From positions 558,001 through 622,000 of the forward strand of contig NZ_SMZY01000002.1 in assembly GCF_004358755.1 (NCBI RefSeq): DNA of 64,000 nt, read 5' to 3'. The notes under the pieces are model-generated. The model did not search any database and was not told the origin of the DNA. It worked only from the letters and a program-made list of their open reading frames with translations. Source of the DNA: Peribacillus frigoritolerans. GTDB lineage: Bacteria > Bacillota > Bacilli > Bacillales > Bacillaceae. Within the stretch, counting starts at the first letter, position 1, and each line of letters starts with the position of its first letter. Made by a program: the position numbers and the translations under genes. Below, piece after piece: positions 42,246-51,965 of this stretch.

Positions 42246-42861
42246 CGTTTCTCCTCAGCTTTCAAGACATTCTTTTTGGCTGTTTTCGTATAGATTGTTG
42301 TTTTTCATTATAAATGTTGCCCGTTCCTTTCCGCTCCAGGAACTTGCTTTCCGCGGGGAGCATGGGAGCCTCCTCGGCGTTGCCTGTGGGGTCTCCCAAT
42401 TTGCTCTACTTCCCGCAGGAGTCAAGTTCCTTCCGCTTCAATCCACTAAGGGTTTTTAACATTTAATCTAATAGCAACAATATTTACTAAAAGAGCCTTC
42501 TTTTTTATCAAACATGTATCCTGAACTGCCTATTTCAAAGAAATCATCAGCTACTATCTGGCTTTTTCGCACTTCCAAACACGTATGTCGTTCCTCTAAA
42601 TCTTTTAAATTTGAGTTCATCTCTATAGCTCTTCCTTATGGATTTTTCCTCATATTTACCTTCCCCTAACGGATTATAAAAAATATTAACATATTTTTCT
42701 AAAGAAAGTTAAAAAATAGTTCAAAAAAAAGAGAGACATTCCAGCCATTCAGCCATTCAAGCGGTCATGTATCCCTCTAATTATACGACTGATAATCTCA
42801 TTCCTACTAGTGATATTGTTTTCATTTCACCGAGTTAATGTTACACAAAGAAATATAGAAA
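42246..42861. other. Intergenic region with dispersed repeat, no intact gene
   Basis: About 600 bp between the kinase-like gene and the Rpn-type pseudogene. It holds the repeat at 42325-42446; the rest is AT-rich and shows no gene I can support. Confidence 0.6.
42325..42446. repeat. Bacillus-type dispersed imperfect palindrome
   Basis: The segment has the layout of a repeat frequent in Bacillaceae intergenic regions: CCGCTCCAGGAACTTGCTTT, CCGCGGGGAGC, GAGCCTCCTCGGCG, CCTGTGGGGTCTC, CCCGCAGGAGTCAAGTTCC and TTCCGCTTCAATCC. The two ends are inverted (GGAACTTGCTTTCCGCGGGG and CCCGCAGGAGTCAAGTTCC), so the transcript could fold into a long hairpin. It is recognised from memory of other genomes. 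Confidence 0.75.
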
Positions 42862-43203
42862 TTATCTTCCTTCTTCAGCAAGTTCTTTTACTTTTTGAAT
42901 CGTAAGTCCCGTATGATTGGCTACATCCTTAATGGACATGCTCTGTACTTTAAGCAAGCTCTTTGCAATCTCTATGGCTTTTTCTTCTCTCGCACCGTCA
43001 ATCTGAGTCTTTTGATCCGCAATATATTTCTCACTCAGCTCATACATCCTAATGCTTTCCTCGTTAGCGCTTAAAAGGCGTAGTTATCTTCTGCCTTTGC
43101 AACTAAATGATCCAAGATTAATGCCTCCTCTAAATTCGGCTGCTTTGCCTTGTCTCTTTTTAGAAATAATAGCCATCTGTGCAGCGAATTATGCGAATCA
43201 ACA
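42862..43203 (-). pseudogene. 3' remnant of an Rpn-family (PD-(D/E)XK) transposase/nuclease gene
   Basis: Two frames combine into one C-terminal Rpn-like sequence: SLHRWLLFLKRDKAKQPNLE, EALILDHLVAKAEDN, then after a frame change near 43085 LLSANEESIRMYELSEKYI and the typical tail IDGAREEKAIEIAKSLLK. The upstream part of the gene is missing. The last 61 codons still form an open frame from 43047. Confidence 0.7.
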
Positions 43204-43274
43204 TCTCAGCAAAATACCTTAATTTTCATTTTACAATTTTCCCTAATCGTAATTTGTTAATTTCACGTAAAAAA

Positions 43275-43305
43275 ACACACATCCGCTTTTACAGCAGATA
43301 TGTGT
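43275..43305 (-). terminator. Terminator of clpP
   Basis: On the minus strand ACACAT..CTGCT pairs with AGCGGATGTGT, followed by GTTTTTTT. Confidence 0.78.
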
Positions 43306-43311
43306 CCTCTA

Positions 43312-43893
43312 TCATCTCGAAACAATAATCTCGTCAATAATCCCATATTCCTTCGCTTCAGAAGCACTCATGTAGTAATCGCGGTCAGAATCTCTGGCTA
43401 CTTTTTCAATGGATTGGCCTGTACGCTCAGCGATGATTTCGTTGATGTGCTCGCGAAGCTTCAGGATGCGGCGGGCAGAGATTTCGATTTCCGTCGCCTG
43501 ACCGCGTGCTCCTCCCAGCGGCTGATGAATCATGATTTCGCTGTTCGGGAGCGCAAACCGTTTCCCTTTTGTCCCGGCTAAAAGCAGCATTGCTCCAAAT
43601 GAAGCAGCCATTCCGGTGCAGATGGTCCTGACATCAGGCTTAATGTATTGCATCGTATCAAAAATTGCGAACCCCGCTGTTATGGATCCTCCAGGGCTGT
43701 TTATATAAATGGAAATGTCTTTTTCGTAATCTTCTGCTGCTAAAAACAGGAGCTGCGCTACAACTACGTTCGCGACATGATCATTAATTTCATCCCCGAT
43801 CATAATAATGCGGTCCTTCAATAGGCGGGAGTAAATATCATAGGAACGTTCTCCGCGCCCAGACTGTTCAATAACATAAGGTATAGTACTCAC
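43312..43893 (-). CDS. clpP: ATP-dependent Clp protease proteolytic subunit
   Basis: 193 residues from a GTG start behind AGGAGGAA. The catalytic triad is Ser98 (GMAASFGA), His123 (MIHQPLGG) and Asp172 (SDRDYY). [16 protein letters not shown] and [17 protein letters not shown] are ClpP hallmarks. Differences from the housekeeping Bacillus protein (SFGAMLL instead of SMGAFLL, IICTG-type changes, DYYMSA) suggest a second ClpP paralogue. It lies 31 bp after a sigma-factor-like gene on the same strand. Confidence 0.93.
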   Translation of the reverse strand: MSTIPYVIEQSGRGERSYDIYSRLLKDRIIMIGDEINDHVANVVVAQLLFLAAEDYEKDISIYINSPGGSITAGFAIFDTMQYIKPDVRTICTGMAASFGAMLLLAGTKGKRFALPNSEIMIHQPLGGARGQATEIEISARRILKLREHINEIIAERTGQSIEKVARDSDRDYYMSASEAKEYGIIDEIIVSR

Positions 43894-43923
43894 TGGAGTT
43901 CCTCCTCGTTTCGTTTTTGCAGG

Positions 43924-44619
43924 CTATGCAGCCATGCACAGAGAGGCCGAAGAAGAGAAGCTCGGTAAAGGCCGCACACTTGTAAGGATGAGTGCCGGAC
44001 TTTCAGTGCCTTCAAATGTAAGAATGTCAGGCAATGCCTGAAGCAAAGGAGATGGATCCTGAAATTGCAGCGAAGTATACATCAAGTCAGATAGCAGCTC
44101 GCGTTCTTCCTCATCCCAGAAGGAATCAGCTTCTTTCTTATCCTTTGCCAATCGTTTCTTTGCCCGAAACAACGCGGATTTTATGGCAGTTTCAGAAGTC
44201 TCAAGCATTTCAGCAAGCTCCCTGGCCTGATATTGAAATCCTTCCTTCAGCAGGAATAGCACAGCTTGCTTTGGTGTGCACTTCGCCATTAAATGATCAA
44301 TCATTTCTGAAAGCTCATTCATGCGAGATGCATGATCCCGGGCACTCAATTCAGGGAGTTCGCCAATAGATTCTTTCTTTCTTTTTCGAGTCACATCGAC
44401 CCAATGATGATACGCCATCTTATTCAAAAGGGCAGTACTGATTTTTTCTTGCTCATATTTTAGAAAAGCTTTTACCATCACGTCCTGCGCTACATCTTCT
44501 CCGTCATATTTGTTCTGGGTCAGAAACTGGCAATATTGCTGTAATTTCGGATAATACTCAAGCATTTCGGACGCTTGCCATTCCTGTTTTTCTAAGTCTG
44601 ACAGCCTGTTACCGCGCAT
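43924..44619 (-). CDS. Sigma-70/ECF-like sigma factor with C-terminal extension
   Basis: 231 residues. Region 2 appears as YDGEDVAQDVMVKAFLKY and HHWVDVTRKRKKE; region 4 as LLKEGFQYQARELAEMLETSETAIKSALFRAKKRLAK. About 65 residues follow (SDLMYTSLQFQDPSPLLQAL... SASLCMAA), longer than in minimal ECF factors and possibly self-regulatory. AAAAGGAG precedes the ATG. Co-transcription with clpP is likely given the 31-bp gap. Confidence 0.82.
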   Translation of the reverse strand: MRGNRLSDLEKQEWQASEMLEYYPKLQQYCQFLTQNKYDGEDVAQDVMVKAFLKYEQEKISTALLNKMAYHHWVDVTRKRKKESIGELPELSARDHASRMNELSEMIDHLMAKCTPKQAVLFLLKEGFQYQARELAEMLETSETAIKSALFRAKKRLAKDKKEADSFWDEEERELLSDLMYTSLQFQDPSPLLQALPDILTFEGTESPALILTSVRPLPSFSSSASLCMAA

Positions 44620-44979
44620 GATCTCACTCCTTTTAAACCTCTCTGCTTTTTAAACGAATGAAGGGGGATGAAAAGATACGGGGTCGGTTATTTATTTTTA
44701 TTTTATACAAATTAAAAGGATTTTGACCATTAGGTTGAAAAAAACCGGCTCTGATATAGAGACGGCAACATCTGTTACATTCTTTTCAGCATGTCCCGAT
44801 TCAATTCTCCCACCGCCCCCCCCCCTCGATGAAAGAGTTATTAATACATGATAAGGATAACGCATGCGGGAAATGCATCCAACAGATTTCCTGGTAATTT
44901 TATGAATGATTAAGAATAACTGAAAATCCATACGAAATATGTTAAGCTTTCCGTATGTCAGGAAGAAGGAGTTTTTTAC
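44620..44979. other. Intergenic region with a C10 tract
   Basis: 360 bp between divergent sigma-like and yebE genes. It contains a run of ten C at 44816-44825. A minus-strand open frame crosses it but has no ribosome binding site and no recognisable protein. Confidence 0.55.
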
Positions 44980-45558
44980 ATGTTGCTTCAAGCGTTGTTG
45001 ATTTTTTTATTGCAGCTGGTTTATGTTCCGGTCCTCACAATGAGAACCATCCTTCTTGTAAAAAATCAAACAAAATCAGCAGCTGGTGTCGGGTTATTGG
45101 AAGCGATTATCTACGTCATCAGCTTAGGGATTGTCTTTCAGGATCTATCAAACTTTTACAATATTATTGCGTACGTTGTTGGGTTCAGTGTTGGTTTGCT
45201 GCTCGGCGGTTTATTGGAGAAGAAGCTTGCCATTGGGTATATAACGTATCAGGTAAACGTTCCTGAGAGAAATACGGTGCTTGTCAATGATTTAAGAAAT
45301 GCAGGTTTTGGGGTAACTTCATTTGAAGGACAGGGCATTAATTCTACCCGCTACCGCTTGGATATCGTCTCTAAACGGTCACGCGAAGAAGAATTGCTCG
45401 AAATTATTCAGGAAAGAGAACCAACTGCTTTCATGATGTCCTATGAAATCCGCTCGTTTAAAGGCGGCTATTTAACAAAGTCGATGAAGAAAAGACAAAG
45501 TATGTTTATGAAGAAAAAAATGAAAGGACCTGCAGAGTCCTATTCTGAAAAAAGCTGA
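44980..45558 (+). CDS. yebE: UPF0316/DUF2179 membrane protein (YebE-like)
   Basis: 192 residues: three membrane helices in the first 85 residues ([57 protein letters not shown]) and a cytosolic DUF2179-type domain ([34 protein letters not shown]). B. subtilis YebE has this layout; the function is unknown. AAGGAG precedes the ATG. Confidence 0.87.
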   Translation: MLLQALLIFLLQLVYVPVLTMRTILLVKNQTKSAAGVGLLEAIIYVISLGIVFQDLSNFYNIIAYVVGFSVGLLLGGLLEKKLAIGYITYQVNVPERNTVLVNDLRNAGFGVTSFEGQGINSTRYRLDIVSKRSREEELLEIIQEREPTAFMMSYEIRSFKGGYLTKSMKKRQSMFMKKKMKGPAESYSEKS

Positions 45559-45607
45559 TTTGAATTCATAACGGGTTCCATATTGAGAAAACATCAAAAA
45601 GCAGCAG

Positions 45608-45651
45608 AAAACGGGTACTAAATTGCAAAGCAATTAGTACCCGTTTTTTTT
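45608..45651 (+). terminator. Strong terminator of yebE
   Basis: AAAACGGGTACTAA and TTAGTACCCGTTTT form a 14-bp perfect stem followed by TTTT. Confidence 0.9.
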
Positions 45652-45675
45652 AACACAATAAGTTAGCTCACTATA

Positions 45676-46542
45676 TTAGTCTGCCTCATTTTCCAGCATC
45701 TCGATATAGTCATCGAGCTTCTCACGGTTTTCTTGTGAAATTTCCGGAAATTGCGGGTCTATTTTTTCCAGACAGTCAATCATGACTTCCGTAATAATGT
45801 AGCGCGAATACCATTCATCATCTGCCGGAAGGATGTACCATGGGGCGTAATCCGTTGACGTATTGCTTAACATGTCTTCAAAGATTTCCTGATAACTGTC
45901 CCAATGCTGCCGTTCTTCCACATCGCTAAATGAAAACTCCCAATTCTTTTTCGGATTTTTCATTCGCTCCAGCAGTCTATGTTTCTGTTCTTCTTTCGAC
46001 ATATGAAAGAAAAATTTAATTACTTCAAAGCCGTTTTCTACTATATACCGTTCAAAATCATTTATTTGACGAAAGCGCACTGACCAGATTTCTTCCTTAT
46101 CCTTATCGTCGGGGATTGTTTCATCATCCAGCAAATCATGGACTCTTGGTGCAATCACTTCTTCATAATGGGACCGGTTCAGGATGCCGATCTGTCCTCT
46201 CGCCGGAAGTCCTTCGCGAATCCGCCAAAGATAGTCATGGCTAAGCTCCGTGTCAGACGGCTTCTGAAAAGAAGTCGTTTTTAAACCTTGTGCAGTTAAA
46301 TTCGAAAAGATATAGCTGATTGCCTCATCTTTACCTGCAGCATCCATCGCCTGCAAAACAACTACTATGCCTTTTTTCTCTTCTGCATGAAGGCGCCAGT
46401 GCAATTCTTTCAATTTGTCAACGCTTTCCGGAATGTGCTGATCAAGCAGTTCCTTTTTCTTGAAGCCATGGTCCTCTGTTGTTGCGTAATTCTTCAGTTC
46501 GACTTTTTTATTGCCTTCAACCTTATACTTGCTTATGTTCAT
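45676..46542 (-). CDS. PPK2-family polyphosphate kinase
   Basis: 288 residues. Walker A is QAMDAAGKDEAI, Walker B region is GILNRSHYEEV and the lid segment is RQINDFERYIVENGFEVIKFF. PPK2 enzymes transfer phosphate between polyphosphate and nucleotides (NMP or NDP). The class cannot be decided safely; a single domain and length fit class III or I. AGGAGG lies 5 nt before the ATG. Confidence 0.92.
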   Translation of the reverse strand: MNISKYKVEGNKKVELKNYATTEDHGFKKKELLDQHIPESVDKLKELHWRLHAEEKKGIVVVLQAMDAAGKDEAISYIFSNLTAQGLKTTSFQKPSDTELSHDYLWRIREGLPARGQIGILNRSHYEEVIAPRVHDLLDDETIPDDKDKEEIWSVRFRQINDFERYIVENGFEVIKFFFHMSKEEQKHRLLERMKNPKKNWEFSFSDVEERQHWDSYQEIFEDMLSNTSTDYAPWYILPADDEWYSRYIITEVMIDCLEKIDPQFPEISQENREKLDDYIEMLENEAD

Positions 46543-46693
46543 TTGTTCCTCCTATGCCTTCCTTGAAAACCGGAAACGGGTATCCGTTTTGGAATGAGTG
46601 ATTTTAAAATTTTTTCTAGTGTTTTCCTTCATTATTACCCCTGTTTTAAAATACACAAACGAGCAATGTAAAATAGACAGCCTTTTTCTTCCT

Positions 46694-47566
46694 CTAAATC
46701 CCATTCTCCAAATCCAGTTCCTCGATAAAATCAACGAATGCCTTCACAATATTGAGCTGCAGGGATTCCTCGTGGAAAAACATCCACGTTTTACGCATGA
46801 TTGGCTTTCCGTCAGCGGTTTTAATCACAATTTTGTGGAGGTCATCGACATCACTTAGAATCATACTAGGCAAAATAGCATAGCCCAATCCATTTACAAC
46901 CATTTTTTTGCACGTATCGGCTTTATCCACTTCTATGCTTATCAATGGGGGCTGTGTGAAATGTTCAGACCACCAATGATCTACGGCTGTTTTCAGCAGA
47001 GGATCTGTGTGGTAATCAATTCTCGGAAAATCGGGGAGTTTTGAGATATCGATTTCACTTTTTGAAGCAATGCACAAAGTTTCTTCAAACAGCGGACGCT
47101 TTTGCCCTTTCCAGCTGTAATCTCCCCTGACAAACCCGATGTGAACATCCCCGCTGTAAATTAAATGGGCAATCTCGCTGCTGAATGCGGTCGTTACCTT
47201 GAATTCCACATTCGGGTACTGTTCTTTAAATAATTTTAAGAGATTGGGAAGCTTATAATCTGTGAAAAAATTAGACACTCCAAGCCTTAATGTTCCAACC
47301 GCGTTATCCTCCATATTGAGGACATTTTCTTTTATTTTCTGAATGGCAGACAGCATATCATGGGAGCATTTCGCCAAATATTCGCCTTGTGGTGTAAATT
47401 GAACGCCGCGTCTTCCTCTGTGAACGATGGTCACGCCGAATTCCTTTTCCAGCTGCTGCAGGCGATTCGTCAATGCAGGCTGCGAAATATATAAATGCTG
47501 GGCAGCCTTTGTGATGTTTTTTTCACGGTAAAGCGTCTGTAAAACCAGCCAATCCCTTTCATCCAT
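46694..47566 (-). CDS. LysR-family transcriptional regulator
   Basis: 290 residues with an N-terminal winged helix (KNITKAAQHLYISQPALTNRLQQLEKEFG) and a substrate-binding effector domain. It is divergent from the AbrB-family membrane gene and clearly paralogous to the LysR protein at 50957. AGGGGG precedes the ATG by 8 nt. The presumed target is the divergent membrane protein gene. Confidence 0.9.
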   Translation of the reverse strand: MDERDWLVLQTLYREKNITKAAQHLYISQPALTNRLQQLEKEFGVTIVHRGRRGVQFTPQGEYLAKCSHDMLSAIQKIKENVLNMEDNAVGTLRLGVSNFFTDYKLPNLLKLFKEQYPNVEFKVTTAFSSEIAHLIYSGDVHIGFVRGDYSWKGQKRPLFEETLCIASKSEIDISKLPDFPRIDYHTDPLLKTAVDHWWSEHFTQPPLISIEVDKADTCKKMVVNGLGYAILPSMILSDVDDLHKIVIKTADGKPIMRKTWMFFHEESLQLNIVKAFVDFIEELDLENGI

Positions 47567-47718
47567 TCTCTTTACCCCCTCATTTAGACATCAACTATAT
47601 TTATGGATAAGAATAAAAAATCAATATTTTATTTATATCTGAAAGTATACTATATTTGGTTTAACAAGTTGGTGATTCGTCCGTTCACTGCTTTAAAACA
47701 TAGAAAGAAGGAGCTTGA

Positions 47719-48837
47719 ATGAAAGAAAACAGCCAATTTCTGCAATGTGTTTTCTTTATGGCAGTATGCGGGGTTTGCGGATTTCTATTTTCCCTAACAG
47801 GTGTTCCGGTCGGCTGGATGATTGGTACACTGCTCTCGGCAGCTTTTCTTACAATCAAGCGTCCAAAATGGCTGAAGATGCCCCATACAGGTGTTCCAAA
47901 TCATTGGTTATTAATTGGTCAGGGGATCTTAGGGATTGAACTGGGCATGAAGTTAAATGATTCTGTTTTTACTATTTTCAAAGAGAATTGGCATATTGTC
48001 ACGATGATGCTGCTTCTTTCCCTTTTATTTGCTATGCTGTCCGGCCTGATTTTATGGAAGTACAGCAGACTTGATATGCTGACCAGTTTTTTCGCCTCAG
48101 CACCTGGAGGCTTATCAGCGATGCCTGGTATGGCAGAAGAAGCAGGCGCCAATACAGGTATGGTAAGCATCATTCAAACCATGCGCATATTCATTGTCGT
48201 TCTCTCCATTCCTATTCTGCTCTTTATATGGATGGGAAGCCCTGTTCAGGACACGGTTTCTCCTGCAGTTTATTCTTTTAAATTCGAAGATTTGCCAGGG
48301 ACTGCGGTTTTCATGCTGGCCGCATGGCTTGGCGCTTACACGTTTAAATTATTTAAATTTCCTGCTCCATGGCTGATCGGCGCGATGATCAGTGTAGGTT
48401 TGGTCAAGTCTTTCAGTTCCATAGCCGGTTATGATCTCACAGCCTGGTGGCCTCATGAGTTGATCATCCTTTCACAACTATTTATCGGAGCAAGCATTGG
48501 CTCCCGTTTTCATAAAAGGATGTTCATTGGTTTAAAAGAAACACTGTTCATCTCTTTTTTAAGCACAACAGGTCTAGTGCTCGCTATGTTCTTCTGTGCT
48601 TATCTTGTATCAGCTGCAACAGATCTGCCATTCATCACCTCTGTGCTCGCATTTGCCCCGGGCGGCATCGCAGAAATGACAACTGCAGCAATCGTATTTC
48701 ATGCCGACTCCGCCTTTGTCGCAGCGGTTCAGGTGCTGCGGATCGTCGCAGTCTGTATGATTCTTCCTCCTTTCTTTAAATTCTTGCATGTCTTAGAATG
48801 TAAGAAGAAGAAACAATCGCAGGCTTCTGCCTCATAA
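47719..48837 (+). CDS. AbrB-family (PF05145) membrane protein
   Basis: 372 residues with about ten membrane helices arranged as two similar halves; each half carries a GxxxxG-rich FASAPGGLSAMPGMAEEAGAN / FAPGGIAEMTTAAIVFHADS motif. Databases often call this family ammonia monooxygenase or AbrB regulator by mistake; it is a membrane protein, frequently near tricarboxylate uptake genes. A transport role is inferred. AGAAAGAAGGAG precedes the ATG. Confidence 0.83.
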   Translation: MKENSQFLQCVFFMAVCGVCGFLFSLTGVPVGWMIGTLLSAAFLTIKRPKWLKMPHTGVPNHWLLIGQGILGIELGMKLNDSVFTIFKENWHIVTMMLLLSLLFAMLSGLILWKYSRLDMLTSFFASAPGGLSAMPGMAEEAGANTGMVSIIQTMRIFIVVLSIPILLFIWMGSPVQDTVSPAVYSFKFEDLPGTAVFMLAAWLGAYTFKLFKFPAPWLIGAMISVGLVKSFSSIAGYDLTAWWPHELIILSQLFIGASIGSRFHKRMFIGLKETLFISFLSTTGLVLAMFFCAYLVSAATDLPFITSVLAFAPGGIAEMTTAAIVFHADSAFVAAVQVLRIVAVCMILPPFFKFLHVLECKKKKQSQASAS

Positions 48838-48860
48838 CAGAGCCTATTGGGGGGACAACA

Positions 48861-49454
48861 GTGAATCTTTTTTCTAATGAAAAGCCAGAGGAACCTGCTT
48901 ATCGAGTGAAATCCAAAAGGAAAACAGAAGAAAAGGAAATTGAAGCTGCTGCCCGGAAATTACGGGAAATTTTCCAGCAAGCTGCACAGGAGAATCAGGA
49001 AATTGTTTTCCTATGCATTGGTTCAGACCGGTATGTCGGTGATTCATTAGGACCATTAGTCGGAACGATGCTTAGTGAAAATGAGATCCCCTTCCGTATT
49101 TACGGAACATTAGAAGAACCTGTTCATGCCTTTAATCTAAAAGGAATCCTTAAAGAGATTCAAAAACCATTTAAGAAACCTCTCATTATTAGTATGGATG
49201 CTTGCCTCGGAACTCAGGATCAAGTCGGATCTGTTCTTTTTAATAAGGGTCCTCTTGCCCCCGGAAAAGCGCTGGAAAAGATGTTGCCGGAAGTTGGAGA
49301 CTACCATTTCAAAGCAATCGTGAATTCTATCGATCCGCTGCCTGCTTCTCAATTTTTAAATGATACCCGCCTTTTTACGGTCATGAACCTGGCGAAGATC
49401 ATTGTCAGCATCATTTCAATCGCTGCGCAAAAAGAAACGGAGCCTCGCATCTAG
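48861..49454 (+). CDS. yyaC: YyaC-family sporulation protein
   Basis: 197 residues from a GTG start behind GGGGGG. VFLCIGSDRYVGDSLGPLVG, VHAFNLKGIL and IISMDACLGTQDQVGSV are typical of YyaC, a protein related to the germination protease GPR and made in spore formers. It follows the AbrB-family gene by 23 bp. Its presence supports a spore-forming host. Confidence 0.88.
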   Translation: MNLFSNEKPEEPAYRVKSKRKTEEKEIEAAARKLREIFQQAAQENQEIVFLCIGSDRYVGDSLGPLVGTMLSENEIPFRIYGTLEEPVHAFNLKGILKEIQKPFKKPLIISMDACLGTQDQVGSVLFNKGPLAPGKALEKMLPEVGDYHFKAIVNSIDPLPASQFLNDTRLFTVMNLAKIIVSIISIAAQKETEPRI

Positions 49455-49471
49455 CAGGCTCCGTTTCTTTT
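49435..49471. terminator. Bidirectional terminator
   Basis: GAAACGGAGCCT and AGGCTCCGTTTC form a 12-bp stem that overlaps the yyaC end, followed by TTTTTT; the convergent citrate transporter gene ends right behind it. Confidence 0.88.
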
Positions 49472-50788
49472 TTAAGTAATCGCACCAGTTATAAAGGCAG
49501 CAAGTATAATCACAATGGAGCATAGAAGCGTCCACTTAAAGGCGTAGCGCTGGAATTCGCCAAGATCCGTTTTGACCATTCCAACAAGTAAGAGCGTGGA
49601 AGCAACGAGCGGACTCAGAAAATGAACAGGCTGGCCTAAAACAGAAGCTCTCGCAATCTCCAGGGGACTTACTCCATATGCAGCTCCTGCCTCAGCAAGT
49701 ATCGGCAATACTCCAAAGTAATACGCATCATTGGAAAGCACGAATGTAAACGGCATACTTGTCAGCGCCACAACCAGCGGAAAAAAAGAACCTACAGATT
49801 CAGGAATAATAGCGACCAGTGAATTTGATATTGCATCCACCATTTTTGTTCCGGAAAAAATGCCTGAAAAGATACCTGCGGCAAATACTAAGATAACAAC
49901 GGTTAAAGCATTTCCCGCATGAGAAAGAATCCGCTCTTTCTGCTGCTCTAAATTCGGATAGTTGATCATCGCGGCAAGCATGGCTCCGATTAAAAACAGA
50001 ACTGGAACCGGCAGAATGCCCATGACCAGGATCACCATGACTGTGAGAGTTAAAATGAAGTTGACCCATCTTAATTTTGGGCGTTTTATATCTTCCTGAA
50101 GCGTGTATGCGGCTGCCGCTTCGCTAAACGCCAAAGATTCCTTCGAGACTTCTTGCATTTCAATAATCCCTATTCGTGCCCGCTCCTTTTTTCCCAGAAC
50201 AAAAGCGATAAAAAGAATACATCCCATTCCTGCAAGCATGGTCGGGAGCATAGGGAGAAAGAATTCATTTGCATCAAGGCCTAATGAGGCAACCGCTCTT
50301 GTCGCAGGTCCTCCCCAAGGTGTCATTCCGCTCATAATACTGACAGACAGCATCGAAATCGTTGCGAGAATCAGCGTATTCATTCCAATTCGCAGGTAAA
50401 GCGCAAGCATGGCAGAAATGGTAATCATATGTGTCGTAGTTCCGTCTCCATCAAGCGCGACGATCATGGCGATAACAGCTGTTCCTATCGCTATTTTCAC
50501 CGGATCGCCTTTCACCAATTTCATCATTTTATGAATAAGGGGATCAAATAATCCCGCATCTATTAAAATACCGAAAAACAAAATCGCAAACAGGAGTAAA
50601 GCAGCTGAAGGGGCTACTGTCTTCAAGCCTTCCATCATCATCTCCCCAAGCTCTAACCCGAAACCCCCAATCAGCGCAAAAACAATCGGTACAATAACCA
50701 GAGCCGTAACAGGAGATAACCGCTTCGCCATAATCAAATAGGTAAAGACCGCCACCATCGAAATTCCTAAAAAAGTAAGTATCTTCAT
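49472..50788 (-). CDS. CitMHS-family citrate (tricarboxylate) transporter
   Basis: 438 residues with about twelve membrane helices. ALDGDGTTTHMITISAML, SGMTPWGGPATRAVASLGLD and LSNDAYYFGVLPIL are CitM/CitH hallmarks; these proteins import metal-citrate complexes with protons. It lies between two LysR genes and near prpF, so the ligand may be another tricarboxylate. GAGGGG precedes the ATG. Confidence 0.9.
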   Translation of the reverse strand: MKILTFLGISMVAVFTYLIMAKRLSPVTALVIVPIVFALIGGFGLELGEMMMEGLKTVAPSAALLLFAILFFGILIDAGLFDPLIHKMMKLVKGDPVKIAIGTAVIAMIVALDGDGTTTHMITISAMLALYLRIGMNTLILATISMLSVSIMSGMTPWGGPATRAVASLGLDANEFFLPMLPTMLAGMGCILFIAFVLGKKERARIGIIEMQEVSKESLAFSEAAAAYTLQEDIKRPKLRWVNFILTLTVMVILVMGILPVPVLFLIGAMLAAMINYPNLEQQKERILSHAGNALTVVILVFAAGIFSGIFSGTKMVDAISNSLVAIIPESVGSFFPLVVALTSMPFTFVLSNDAYYFGVLPILAEAGAAYGVSPLEIARASVLGQPVHFLSPLVASTLLLVGMVKTDLGEFQRYAFKWTLLCSIVIILAAFITGAIT

Positions 50789-50956
50789 CCCCTCCTTGTA
50801 TTAAGTAACCGCTTACAAATAATTCTTATTATCATTCGCAATATTGCATATTTTAAGATTATTAGATACAAGGAAATAAGTAAAATATATATTTTTTTAG
50901 GTTTTCTTAAAAAAATTCTTATAATCAGTCATTAAAACGAGGAAATTTCCCCATTC

Positions 50957-51820
50957 TCAAATTTCAGGATGATGATCTAAAAAGTCAATAAAATGCTTAA
51001 CAGTAGACAATTGCAGAGAATCCTGATTGTACATAAGCCACGTATTTCTTAAAACAGGCTCCTCATTTTTATAAGACAGGCCATATGTATATAGATTATC
51101 AGATGGCTGGAGGCAAATTTCAGGCAAAATCGCAATTCCTAAATCATTTTTCACCATCTCCTTGCACGTTTCCTGCCTGTCTGTTTCCATTGTTACAAAT
51201 GGCGGCTCTGAAAAGCGGTCATTCCACCACCCGTTTATCAGATTTTTTAAAGAACTATCTGTCTTATATTGAATAAACGGCAGCTGAGGAAGCCGGTCCA
51301 TATTGATTTCATTTTTTGAAATCAGACACAGCCTTTCTTTATGGAGAAGTGTTTTCGTTCCATACCAGTCATAATTTCCGCGCAAAATGCCAAGCTGCAC
51401 GCTTGAAGAATCCAGCAGGCTCATAATCTCAGTACTCCAGCCGGTGTTCACGCTGAATTGCACATTAGGATGCTCGGTTGAAAACCCTTTTAATAGTTTA
51501 GGAAGTTTATATTGTGCGAAGTTGCTCGATACTCCAAGGCGTAAAGTTCCCCTCACTTCCTTTTGCATGTTCAACATGTAGTCTTTTGTTTTCTGCAGAT
51601 TTTGGATCATTTCTTCTGCATAAGCAGCTAAATGCAGCCCCTCGGAGGTAAACTCTATGCCCCCTTTAATTTTGAAAAATAAACGAGTTCCGAACTCTTC
51701 TTCCAGATTTTTCAGCCTATATGTCAGCGCAGGCTGTGAAATATACAGACGTTCAGACGCCCGGCTGATATTTTTTTCCTCACTTAAAATCCTCAAAGCA
51801 ATCCAGTCTTTTTCATCCAT
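50957..51820 (-). CDS. LysR-family transcriptional regulator
   Basis: 287 residues from ATG 51820 (MDEKDWIALRIL) with GGAG 9 nt upstream. The winged helix is KNISRASERLYISQPALTYRLKNLEEEFG. It closely resembles the LysR protein at 46694 across the full length, down to the ending VKHFIDFLD. Divergent from prpF, which is its likely target, and next to the citrate transporter gene. Confidence 0.9.
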   Translation of the reverse strand: MDEKDWIALRILSEEKNISRASERLYISQPALTYRLKNLEEEFGTRLFFKIKGGIEFTSEGLHLAAYAEEMIQNLQKTKDYMLNMQKEVRGTLRLGVSSNFAQYKLPKLLKGFSTEHPNVQFSVNTGWSTEIMSLLDSSSVQLGILRGNYDWYGTKTLLHKERLCLISKNEINMDRLPQLPFIQYKTDSSLKNLINGWWNDRFSEPPFVTMETDRQETCKEMVKNDLGIAILPEICLQPSDNLYTYGLSYKNEEPVLRNTWLMYNQDSLQLSTVKHFIDFLDHHPEI

Positions 51821-51965
51821 ACCTTTCAGCTCCAATCATTGATTATAAGTTTTATTATGTATTTTATTAAGAATTTATCTATTTTACTTATGATTCCCTC
51901 TATCATACTATATTTTTAAAAGCACCGGTACTTTTTGAAAATGAATAAGAAAAGGTGGTTACGAG

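Noticed and set aside
44698-44991. 97-codon minus-strand ORF running through the C10 tract
   Set aside because: No ribosome binding site, low-complexity RGGGGG from the homopolymer, and overlap with the yebE start.
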